Source of the DNA: an uncultured Candidatus Saccharibacteria bacterium
Lineage (GTDB): Bacteria; Patescibacteriota; Saccharimonadia; Saccharimonadales; Saccharimonadaceae
Length of the DNA stretch: 13,190 nucleotides
Reading direction: 5' to 3'
Assembly: GCA_937974295.1 (NCBI GenBank)
Contig: CALBWN010000029.1
Coordinates: 1 to 13,190, forward strand
The notes under the pieces were generated by a model. That model worked only from the letters and a program-made list of their open reading frames with translations. It was not told the origin of the DNA and did not search any database. Both the position numbers and the translations under genes were made by a program. This document shows positions 6,573-13,142 of the stretch, piece after piece. How positions within the stretch are numbered: position 1 is the stretch's first letter; each line of letters begins with the position of its first letter.

Positions 6573-8144
6573 TTATTTATTCTTTGACTTTTTCGAAGCA
6601 GCGTCAGGCTTACCGATTGGCATAATTTTATCCGTCAGATTGATGGCACCATTAACAGCTTGAACGCGGATTTTGTTGAGCTGGAGGCGGAGCTTGTCGC
6701 GCGCGTGGCTGGTGGTAACAAGCTGCGCCCAACCCGGCTTGGGGTAGGAGAGCTTGCGGGTGAGGACTTCGATGACATCGCCATTCTCAAGCGGCCGCTC
6801 GAATGACTCCATCTTGCCATTGATTCGGAAGCCATAGGCATGCTTGGCAATATCGGAGTGGATGGCGTAGGCGAAGTCTAGCGGCAAAGCGCCCTCGGGG
6901 AGGTTATAAATATCACCTTTGGGGGAAAAGACGAAGATGCGATTGCCAAAGAGGTCGATTGATAGCTGCTCGCGAGGGATATCCTCGCCAGCGCGCAGGC
7001 GAGCGGCGATTTCTTGCAATTGCGTAATCCACTGCAGCTGAGCCGGTAGGTTCGACACGCCGCGCTTGGAGTCGCCTTTGAGGTACTCCTTGCTGTCTTT
7101 TTGTTGCTGGTAGTGGAAGCTGGCGGCAAGGCCGCGCTCGGCATACTCGTGCATGTCACGGGTGCGGATCTGGAACTCGACGATCTGCTTGTTGGGCGTA
7201 ATGACCGTTGTATGGAGGCTCTGGTAGCCGTTTGGCTTGGGGATGGAAATATAGTCTTTGATACGAGCAATCATCGGTTGATAGAGCGAGTGGAGAATGC
7301 CCAGCACTAAGTAGCACTCTTCCTTAGTGTGGACAATGATGCGTAGTGCCATCAGGTCATAAATATTGTCGAGACTACCGCGCTTTTGGAGTTTGCGGTG
7401 CAGGCTATAGAGGCTCTTGACCCGCCCATTAATCTCAAACTCAAGCTTCTCATCCTTGAGTGCCCGCTCGACCTCGAGGCGGACGACGCCAAGCTTGCGG
7501 GTGCTTTTGCCCAGGCGCTGCTTCATGACCTTCTCGAGCCGCTTGTATTCTTTGGGGTCGAGGTAGCTAAAGGCGAGTTCTTCTAGCTCCATCCGCACAC
7601 GCCCCATACCGAGTTGGTCAGCCATGGGAGCGAAGACCTCGAGTGTTTCGCGGGCGATCTTTTGTTGCTTTTCGGGCGACTTGAATTGTAGCGTCTGCAT
7701 ATTGTGCAGCCGGTCGGCCAGCTTGATGATAATGACACGCACGTCCTGTCCCACAGCAATAAGCAGCTTGGTAAGGTTGTCTTTTGTCTGGGGGAGATAG
7801 TGGTCGAGGTCGCGCATGCCAGCTCGGGCTTGACTCACCTTCGTCACGCCATCAACGAGGAAGGACACATCATGTCCAAAAAGTGACTCAATATCGTCTA
7901 GTGACGTCTCGGTATCCTCAACGGTGTCGTGGAGAATACCCGCGATGATGGTGTCGCTGTCCATTCCCCAGTCGATCAAGATAATTGCAACGCTCAGTGG
8001 ATGGGTAATGTAGGGTTCACCGCTTTTGCGCTTTTGCCCATGGTGTGCCTGGGTGGCGAAGTCGATCGCATGGTCGATTTCATACAGCTGGTCTTCGCTA
8101 TAGAGGCCGCGCGCTTTCGTCAGGACGTCTTGTTTGGTCACCAT
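6573..8144 (-). CDS. rel: Bifunctional (p)ppGpp synthetase/hydrolase, RelA/SpoT homologue lacking ACT domain
   Basis: A 523-residue RSH enzyme that makes and breaks (p)ppGpp, the starvation signal. The HD hydrolase is intact: H48, H72-D73-T-V-E76-D77 and D144-R-L-H-N. The synthetase domain (about 230-350) has G240-R-V-K-S, D263-L, R294-I-K-D297 and P302-K-P-N-G-Y-Q-S-L-H. R-x-K-D marks bifunctional Rel/SpoT proteins, against E-x-D-D in synthetase-only RelA. V-E-F-Q-I-R-T follows. A TGS domain occupies about 395-455. The chain then ends in a Lys/Ser tail; the zinc-finger/RIS and ACT domains of the usual 700-750-residue proteins are absent. The sequence reaches a natural stop just before the terminator, so this looks like a native short form. 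The ATG is 6 nt after a TATACT box and has no Shine-Dalgarno sequence. Confidence 0.93.
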   Translation of the reverse strand: MVTKQDVLTKARGLYSEDQLYEIDHAIDFATQAHHGQKRKSGEPYITHPLSVAIILIDWGMDSDTIIAGILHDTVEDTETSLDDIESLFGHDVSFLVDGVTKVSQARAGMRDLDHYLPQTKDNLTKLLIAVGQDVRVIIIKLADRLHNMQTLQFKSPEKQQKIARETLEVFAPMADQLGMGRVRMELEELAFSYLDPKEYKRLEKVMKQRLGKSTRKLGVVRLEVERALKDEKLEFEINGRVKSLYSLHRKLQKRGSLDNIYDLMALRIIVHTKEECYLVLGILHSLYQPMIARIKDYISIPKPNGYQSLHTTVITPNKQIVEFQIRTRDMHEYAERGLAASFHYQQQKDSKEYLKGDSKRGVSNLPAQLQWITQLQEIAARLRAGEDIPREQLSIDLFGNRIFVFSPKGDIYNLPEGALPLDFAYAIHSDIAKHAYGFRINGKMESFERPLENGDVIEVLTRKLSYPKPGWAQLVTTSHARDKLRLQLNKIRVQAVNGAINLTDKIMPIGKPDAASKKSKNK

Positions 8145-8150
8145 ATGCCT

Positions 8151-8156
8151 AGTATA
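8151..8156 (-). promoter_or_regulatory. -10 box of the rel promoter (leaderless)
   Basis: TATACT on the minus strand (8156-8151), exactly 6 nt before the ATG at 8144, so the first transcribed base should be the start codon or next to it. The -35 region is weak. It lies back to back with the pilin promoter, whose -35 begins at 8180. Confidence 0.6.
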
Positions 8157-8179
8157 TACTGCTAAGGAAAAAAGCGCTA

Positions 8180-8208
8180 TTGCCCTGGGCTATTCCACCT
8201 GCTATAGT
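8180..8208 (+). promoter_or_regulatory. Promoter of the pilin gene
   Basis: TTGCCC (8180-8185), 17 bases, TATAGT (8203-8208). This gives a leader of about 35 nt ending in GGAGGGA (8234-8240), a good ribosome site 8 nt before the ATG at 8249. Confidence 0.6.
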
Positions 8209-8248
8209 GATGCTTAAATATGCTTATGCTAATGGAGGGAGAAATATA

Positions 8249-8662
8249 ATGAGGCAAAGTAGGGCGGTATGGTGGATACAGCGGAGCCAGAAGGGCTTCA
8301 CGCTCATGGAACTGATGATTGTCATTGCGATCCTGGGCTTACTCGTAACGCTGTCTATGACGGCGTATTCAGGCTATCGGCGGCGCTCAGTCGATGTCGC
8401 AACGCGTGCGGCAGCCACCAGTGCACTTGAGGCGATCAAGACGCATCACGCCAATGCCAGCACTAGCGGTGCAAGCTATAGTACTAACCTTGAGCAAGTT
8501 GGTTACCGTCCGCCAAGCGACACAGCTGTGCAGGTTACGCTGAGCACCGATGCTACCAAATTCTGTGTCCAAGCCACCGACCGCCATCTCACCGACATTC
8601 GCTACTACGCCACTACTGGCATGGCACGGCCGCAGGCAGGCAGCTGCCCAGCAAATATTTGA
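8249..8662 (+). CDS. Type IV pilin-like protein with class III prepilin signal
   Basis: A 137-residue prepilin. The ATG at 8249 is chosen because GGAGGGA precedes it; the longer frame from 8180 would overlap the promoter. The 16-residue basic leader ends K-G, with predicted cleavage before F17. The mature N-terminus F-T-L-M-E-L-M-I-V-I-A-I-L-G has the conserved Glu at +5 and a hydrophobic helix, followed by Y-S-G-Y-R-R-R. The mature protein would be 121 residues. Two cysteines near the C-terminus (K-F-C-V and G-S-C-P) could form the D-region disulfide that closes the pilin head. It would be inserted in the membrane by Sec, processed by PilD-type peptidase and polymerised. No other pilus genes adjoin it. 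Saccharibacteria are known to carry type IV pili used for host contact and motility; major or minor role cannot be decided. Confidence 0.88.
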   Translation: MRQSRAVWWIQRSQKGFTLMELMIVIAILGLLVTLSMTAYSGYRRRSVDVATRAAATSALEAIKTHHANASTSGASYSTNLEQVGYRPPSDTAVQVTLSTDATKFCVQATDRHLTDIRYYATTGMARPQAGSCPANI

Positions 8663-8667
8663 GAATA

Positions 8668-8676
8668 TGATATAAT
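8668..8676 (+). promoter_or_regulatory. Extended -10 promoter of the small orphan gene (leaderless)
   Basis: TGATATAAT (TGnTATAAT) at 8668-8676, squeezed into the 20-bp gap after the pilin stop, with 6 nt to the ATG at 8683. The transcript should start at the start codon. There is no Shine-Dalgarno sequence. Confidence 0.7.
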
Positions 8677-8682
8677 GTAGTT

Positions 8683-8979
8683 ATGTACTTAACCCAGTTG
8701 ATACGAGACTATGCTAATAAAAACCCTTACCTAACAAGAGCTGACCGAGCAGAAGTGACGCTATATAATGATGCAGGTGAATGGGCTGTGGCTGTCGAAT
8801 ATATTTGTGCAAGATTGACCGATTATTTAGCAGAAGAACGCAGTGCACTATCTCAGCAAGAATTGGATGAGTTAGAGTCGTTAGTTGATGCAACGAAAAG
8901 TTTGGAAAAGTTTGATGACGATTTCTTGAATGATGTTAAGGAAGTGTCAAATATTCACTCTTCGCGCACGTCAGTCTAA
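8683..8979 (+). CDS. Small acidic protein of unknown function
   Basis: 98 residues with no signal peptide or membrane segment, rich in Asp/Glu and Leu, probably all helical. The middle (G-E-W-A-V-A-V-E-Y-I-C-A-R-L) and the following S-Q-Q-E-L-D-E-L-E-S-L recall small immunity proteins of the MafI type, in which a helix of the form G-E-W-x-x-A-x-E precedes a Ser/Thr-x-x-E helix. This likeness is weak and from memory of the pattern, so no function is assigned. The gene is visibly AT-richer than its neighbours, which hints at transfer. No toxin gene adjoins it. It has its own leaderless promoter and natural stop TAA, so it is probably a real expressed gene. Confidence 0.65.
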   Translation: MYLTQLIRDYANKNPYLTRADRAEVTLYNDAGEWAVAVEYICARLTDYLAEERSALSQQELDELESLVDATKSLEKFDDDFLNDVKEVSNIHSSRTSV

Positions 8980-9019
8980 CACTCCCTCCTTAGAAACGTG
9001 AAAGAACGCCGTCGCCGTC

Positions 9020-9048
9020 TTTACAACACACGTCAGACGCCGTATAAT
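9020..9048 (+). promoter_or_regulatory. Promoter of the rpe-like gene (leaderless)
   Basis: TTTACA (9020-9025), 17 bases, TATAAT (9043-9048): the best consensus promoter in the window. ATG 9056 is 7 nt after it. The upstream in-frame ATG at 9047 lies inside the -10 box and cannot be the start. Confidence 0.75.
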
Positions 9049-9055
9049 GTCTTGC

Positions 9056-9700
9056 ATGGCTGTCATGGCACCAATTATTTTGAGTACAAAAACTGATGAA
9101 TACAAGGCTGCGGTAGAACATTTTATGCCGTTTGCCAAGCGGGTTCATATTGATATTTCTGATGGCGTATTTGCGCCTCGTCAAACGGTAGGGATCGGCC
9201 AACTGTGGTGGCCTCAGTCGTGGACGGTTGACATTCACGCTATGGTGGCGCGCCCTAGCGTGTACGTTGAGAAACTGATCAAGCTGCGGCCCAGCACAAT
9301 TATTTTTCATGCCGAAGTCAAAGAGGATTTGATCCCTGTCTTGCAGCAGATCAAGCAAGCTGGTATTCATGCTGGTGTGGCCCTGCAGCGTACCACAGTG
9401 CCCGAGACGGTGGCATCGTATATCGAGACGGCTGACTATGTATCGATCGTTAGCGGTAAGCTGGGTGAGTTTGGTGGCAAGGCGCGGATGATGCAGTTGG
9501 AGAAGATTCGGCTGGTGCGAGCCATCCACCCTCGGGTCGAGATTGGCTGGGATGGTGGCGTGACGGTAGATAATGTCTTTCATATTGCCCAGGGTGGTGC
9601 TGACGTGATTAGCGTTGGTGGGGCGATCAATCACGCCAAAGACCCGCAAGCGACGTACAACAAACTCCTTGCTGAGATGAATCGCCAGAGTGTGATTTAA
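9056..9700 (+). CDS. rpe: Ribulose-phosphate 3-epimerase family protein
   Basis: 214 residues from ATG 9056, the usual Rpe length. Rpe interconverts ribulose 5-phosphate and xylulose 5-phosphate in the pentose phosphate pathway. The four metal ligands of the TIM barrel are kept: H31-I-D33 in H-I-D-I-S-D-G, H61 in D-I-H-A-M-V, and D166 in W-D-G-G-V. S10 in P-I-I-L-S is also kept. Several loops are unusual: the Met after H-I-D-I is Ser, G-L-A-L-N-P is G-V-A-L-Q-R, and the phosphate-side M-T-V-N-P-G-F-G-G-Q becomes I-V-S-G-K-L-G-E-F-G-G-K. It may therefore be a divergent Rpe or a sister epimerase with another sugar phosphate. Family is firm, exact substrate less so. It ends 27 bp before uvrB. 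Confidence 0.8.
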   Translation: MAVMAPIILSTKTDEYKAAVEHFMPFAKRVHIDISDGVFAPRQTVGIGQLWWPQSWTVDIHAMVARPSVYVEKLIKLRPSTIIFHAEVKEDLIPVLQQIKQAGIHAGVALQRTTVPETVASYIETADYVSIVSGKLGEFGGKARMMQLEKIRLVRAIHPRVEIGWDGGVTVDNVFHIAQGGADVISVGGAINHAKDPQATYNKLLAEMNRQSVI

Positions 9701-9711
9701 GGCCCACGCTA

Positions 9712-9720
9712 TGTTACACT
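9712..9720 (+). promoter_or_regulatory. Promoter of uvrB with flanking inverted repeat
   Basis: TGTTACACT (TGnTACACT, 9712-9720) lies 7 nt before the GTG start at 9728. An inverted repeat CACGCT (9705-9710) and AGCGTG (9725-9730) brackets the -10 box, 14 bases apart, and the right arm includes the start codon. AAGGAG (9721-9726) is also there, but only one base before GTG, too close for normal use. Confidence 0.5.
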
Positions 9721-9727
9721 AAGGAGC

Positions 9728-11701
9728 GTGACGCACATACCATTTCAGCTTCGTTCTGCCTATCAACCGACCGGTGATCAGCCACAGGCGATCGCCCAGT
9801 TACTTGGTGGCCTGGAGGCGGGCCAGCGCGAGCAGACATTGCTCGGTGCAACCGGTAGTGGCAAGACCTTTACGATGGCAAATATTATCGCTCAGCGTGG
9901 TGTACCGACGCTGGTTTTGGCACACAACAAGACGCTCGCGGCGCAGCTCTTTAGTGAGTTCAAACAGTTTTTTCCAGACAATGAAGTACACTACTTCGTT
10001 AGTTATTTTGATTATTATCAGCCAGAAGCATATATTGCCAGCAGTGATACGTATATCGAGAAGGATTCAGCCATCAATGAGGAAATCGACCGCCTCCGCC
10101 ATGCAGCGACTGATGCATTACTCACGCGCCGCGATGTGATTATTATCGCCAGTGTGAGCTGTATCTATGGCCTGGGTTCGCCAGCCGATTATTATGAGCT
10201 ATCCGTCACAGTGCGTCAGGGTGAGCGGCGCGTTCAGGATAAATTTTTGCGCCAGCTGATGGATATCCAATATCATCGCAATGATATCGATTTTGCACGC
10301 GGTGCCTTTCGCGTCAAGGGCGATGTGGTCGATGTCTTTCCGGCAGGGCAAGAGACAGCCTATCGGGTGGAATTTTTTGGAGATGAGGTAGATCGGATTA
10401 CGCACATCAACCCGCTCACTGGCGAGATCCTCGATGAGCCAGCGGAGTTTACCATCTTTCCGAGTAGCCACTATGCAACGCCTAAGGAGAAAATTAAGCA
10501 GGCGATTGACCGGATTCGACAGGAGTACGAGGAGCGTGAACAGTGGTTTGAGACGCACGGCAAGCTGCTTGAGGCGCAGCGCTTGAGCCAGCGTACTAAG
10601 TACGACCTGGAAATGCTCGAGCAGACTGGCTTCGTGAAGGGGATCGAGAACTATAGTCGCTATCTCACCAACCGCGAAGCGGGTGAGCAGCCAGCTACCT
10701 TGCTCGATTACTTTCCTGACGATTTCTTGATGCTAATCGACGAGAGTCACGTAACCGTCCCCCAAGTGCGCGCGATGTATAATGGTGACCGCGCTCGCAA
10801 AGAAGTGCTGGTGGAGCATGGCTTTCGCCTGCCGAGCGCGCTAGACAATCGTCCACTGCGCTTTGATGAATTTGATAAACATATCAACCAAGTGATTTAC
10901 GTCTCTGCTACCCCTGGTGATTATGAGCTCGAGCGCAGCCCCGCACCCGCTCAACAGGTGATTCGCCCCACTGGCTTGCTCGACCCAGAAATCATTGTTC
11001 GCCCAACTGAAGGACAGGTAGACGACCTCATTGCAGAAATTCGCGAGCGCACCAGCCAGCAGCAGCGCGTGCTCGTGACAACACTCACTAAGCGGATGGC
11101 TGAGGATCTCTCTACCTATCTGACCGACCTCGGTATCAAGACAGCTTATATCCACAGTGAGATAGACACGCTCGAGCGCGGTGACATTCTGCGCGATCTG
11201 CGCATGGGCTTGTATGATGTCCTAGTGGGGATCAACCTCTTGCGTGAGGGGATTGATTTGCCAGAAGTGAGCTTGGTGGCGATTATGGATGCCGACAAAG
11301 AAGGCTTCCTCCGTAGCGAGCGTAGCCTCATCCAGACAATTGGCCGGGCAGCTCGCCACGTTGAGGGCAGGGTAATCATGTATGGTGATAGTATCACCGA
11401 TAGCATGCGCCGAGCGATTGACGAAACCAAACGCCGACGCGAAATTCAGCAGGCATACAATCGCGAACATGGCATTACACCGCGTGGTATTAATAAAGCG
11501 ATCGACGAAGGCCTACGCTCCATCATCCCGCAGAAAGAGGATGACGCGCCCAAACTTGACCTGCGTAAAATTCCCAAGGACGAATATAAGAGCCTTATAA
11601 AAGACCTGACTAGCCAAATGAATCTCGCTAGTGCCAATCTTGAGTTTGAGCGAGCAGCCGAACTGCGAGATCTGATCGCTGAGGTGAAGAGTAAGTTGTA
11701 G
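9728..11701 (+). CDS. uvrB: Excinuclease ABC subunit B
   Basis: 657 residues, full length for UvrB, the helicase-like damage-verifying subunit of nucleotide excision repair; it takes DNA from UvrA and recruits UvrC. Seen in order: Q-P-T-G-D-Q-P, Walker A G40-A-T-G-S-G-K-T47, the beta-hairpin stretch Y93-F-D-Y-Y-Q-P-E-A-Y102, the DEAD-like box D338-E-S-H341, the later helicase domain with G-I-N-L-L-R-E-G-I-D-L-P-E, motif VI Q536-T-I-G-R-A-A-R543, and the C-terminal UVR domain that binds UvrC (about 619-656, F-E-R-A-A-E-L-R-D). The start is GTG at 9728; the first residues T-H-I-P-F-Q-L are normal for the family. No other uvr gene is present. A leaderless start and inverted repeat at the promoter are noted separately. 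Confidence 0.98.
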   Translation: MTHIPFQLRSAYQPTGDQPQAIAQLLGGLEAGQREQTLLGATGSGKTFTMANIIAQRGVPTLVLAHNKTLAAQLFSEFKQFFPDNEVHYFVSYFDYYQPEAYIASSDTYIEKDSAINEEIDRLRHAATDALLTRRDVIIIASVSCIYGLGSPADYYELSVTVRQGERRVQDKFLRQLMDIQYHRNDIDFARGAFRVKGDVVDVFPAGQETAYRVEFFGDEVDRITHINPLTGEILDEPAEFTIFPSSHYATPKEKIKQAIDRIRQEYEEREQWFETHGKLLEAQRLSQRTKYDLEMLEQTGFVKGIENYSRYLTNREAGEQPATLLDYFPDDFLMLIDESHVTVPQVRAMYNGDRARKEVLVEHGFRLPSALDNRPLRFDEFDKHINQVIYVSATPGDYELERSPAPAQQVIRPTGLLDPEIIVRPTEGQVDDLIAEIRERTSQQQRVLVTTLTKRMAEDLSTYLTDLGIKTAYIHSEIDTLERGDILRDLRMGLYDVLVGINLLREGIDLPEVSLVAIMDADKEGFLRSERSLIQTIGRAARHVEGRVIMYGDSITDSMRRAIDETKRRREIQQAYNREHGITPRGINKAIDEGLRSIIPQKEDDAPKLDLRKIPKDEYKSLIKDLTSQMNLASANLEFERAAELRDLIAEVKSKL

Positions 11702-11742
11702 CAGTAGCTGAGTAAACCTACGATCGACACATGCATAGAGTG

Positions 11743-11748
11743 TATAAT
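11743..11748 (+). promoter_or_regulatory. -10 box of the HNH nuclease gene
   Basis: TATAAT at 11743-11748, 10 nt before ATG 11759. The leader is predicted at 2-4 nt, with no Shine-Dalgarno sequence. No good -35 box is seen. Confidence 0.6.
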
Positions 11749-11758
11749 GTGATGTAGT

Positions 11759-12739
11759 ATGCCTATACGTGATACTCACGCCCTGCCAGAACAGGTGATA
11801 TATTTCTTGGCAACGATTGATCGTCGACCGAAGTTTATCCGGTGGTCGATTCTTATTGGACTTGCTATCTGCAACGTTATACTGCTCTGCCTGCCAGTGA
11901 CATTCTTTATCGTTTGTTATTGCATCGTGTTTTGGAGGACGCGTGATTATTACAAAACAGTCGAGTTTCAAAGTGTCAAACAGAGGCTTGCCAAGCAAAT
12001 ACAAGAATATAACGACTTCAATGCCTTTTTACCCGAAACCAAGCGTTTTATCCGTCAGCAGCAGTCGAGGCTTTCGCATGCGCATGTGAAAAATAGCACA
12101 CTCACGGTGTATAAAAACGCTCAGCTTGACCCATACCGCTATATCGTCAAATATTTTTTTGCACGGCGCACAATAAACGAAGAGACAGTGCAGATACTCG
12201 AGCAAATCCTCCAGAAATACGACACAATCAAAAAGACTGAGGAAATACTGCGGAGCGAATACAACGAGATTATGGACTTCATTGATGCCAAAATGTACGT
12301 TGGAGCCTATATTTTCAAGAAAATGACGATGAAGCAGCTTGGATCGAATACATTACCTAAGTTTGAAAAGAATTATTTTCTCGTATATTCATTTAAGTAC
12401 AGTTCGCCCGCCAAGCGCAATAACTACTCGTTTGATGTCACTCTTACAGAGAAAAAGCTCCAAAAATTGGCAGAATATCTCAGCCAACAGATAACATATC
12501 GCAAATCTGCGCGGTTTCAGCGTCAGCTTATGACGCCAAAGCTCAGACGGTTTATCTTGCGCAGAGACAACTACGAATGCCAGAAGTGCCATGTCTCGCG
12601 CCGGGATGAAAAACACCTTTTGCTCGAAGTTGACCATATTGTGCCAGTGTCGAAAGGTGGTATCACGACCGAGCAAAATTTGCGAGCACTCTGTTGGCGC
12701 TGCAATCGGGCTAAGGGTGATAAGTTGGAAGTAGATTAG
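11759..12739 (+). CDS. Membrane-anchored HNH endonuclease
   Basis: 326 residues in three parts. Residues 1-27 are polar and basic. A long hydrophobic stretch, about 28-60, is long enough for a two-helix hairpin; basic residues on both sides (R-R-P-K before, W-R-T-R after) put both ends in the cytoplasm. Residues 61-255 are mostly helical and charged, with likely coiled parts (I-L-E-Q-I-L-Q-K-Y and following), and match no family I know. The HNH domain is C-terminal: C274-x-x-C277, catalytic D292-H293, N307, and C312-x-x-C315-N316, in the complete zinc-bound McrA-like layout, so nuclease activity is likely. Function is unknown: defence against incoming DNA or processing of imported DNA at the membrane both fit. 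It seems slightly AT-richer than uvrB. It stands alone with its own promoter. Confidence 0.82.
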   Translation: MPIRDTHALPEQVIYFLATIDRRPKFIRWSILIGLAICNVILLCLPVTFFIVCYCIVFWRTRDYYKTVEFQSVKQRLAKQIQEYNDFNAFLPETKRFIRQQQSRLSHAHVKNSTLTVYKNAQLDPYRYIVKYFFARRTINEETVQILEQILQKYDTIKKTEEILRSEYNEIMDFIDAKMYVGAYIFKKMTMKQLGSNTLPKFEKNYFLVYSFKYSSPAKRNNYSFDVTLTEKKLQKLAEYLSQQITYRKSARFQRQLMTPKLRRFILRRDNYECQKCHVSRRDEKHLLLEVDHIVPVSKGGITTEQNLRALCWRCNRAKGDKLEVD

Positions 12740-12829
12740 CATTAGCATTGTACCCTGTGCTGTCTATACTTCTTACTGACGCATTACTCGTTGCTCATTG
12801 TGATATATAGCGATTCCACGCACCGAATG

Positions 12830-12838
12830 TGGTACAAT
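12830..12838 (+). promoter_or_regulatory. Extended -10 promoter of the gatCA operon
   Basis: TGGTACAAT (TGnTACAAT, 12830-12838) with 9 nt to ATG 12848. No Shine-Dalgarno sequence. The spacing gives a leader of about 0-3 nt. Confidence 0.6.
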
Positions 12839-12847
12839 ATATCCATA

Positions 12848-13141
12848 ATGAGTAGTATTACCACTGAAGATGTGCAGCACCTTGCGCAATTAAGTTCGAT
12901 TAGTCTTGGCGATTCAGCCGACGTTGCCGCGCTCCGCCAAAACCTTGAGGATATTCTGCACTACATCGAGCAGTTATCCACCCTCGACACGACTGGTGTC
13001 GAGCCAACCTACCAAGTAACTGGCCTGACTAATGTATGGCGGCCCGACACAATAGATGCTAGCGACGTATCGCGCGAGCAGCTATTGGGGCTAGCAGCTG
13101 AGCAGGCAGATAATTGTGTAAAAGTACCGAAGGTGTTGTGA
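12848..13141 (+). CDS. gatC: Asp-tRNA(Asn)/Glu-tRNA(Gln) amidotransferase subunit C
   Basis: 97 residues, usual GatC length, from ATG 12848; earlier in-frame starts lie before or in the promoter. GatC is the small subunit that wraps around and stabilises GatA in the GatCAB complex, which turns Glu-tRNA(Gln) and/or Asp-tRNA(Asn) into the correctly amidated form using ATP and glutamine. Family marks: H-L-A-Q-L-S-S-I near the N-terminus, L-E-D-I-L-H-Y-I-E-Q-L, D-T-T-G-V-E-P-T, W-R-P-D, and the closing K-V-P-K-V-L. The stop is one base before gatA, a tight operon. Its presence suggests the organism lacks a direct Gln- or Asn-tRNA synthetase (inference). Confidence 0.95.
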   Translation: MSSITTEDVQHLAQLSSISLGDSADVAALRQNLEDILHYIEQLSTLDTTGVEPTYQVTGLTNVWRPDTIDASDVSREQLLGLAAEQADNCVKVPKVL

Positions 13142-13142
13142 T

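Noticed and set aside
8990..9040. Possible terminator after the orphan gene (AAAGA/TCTTT with ACGTG/CACGT outside)
   Set aside because: The stem is broken, the loop is large and no T-run follows. It overlaps the rpe -35 region, so it is not called.
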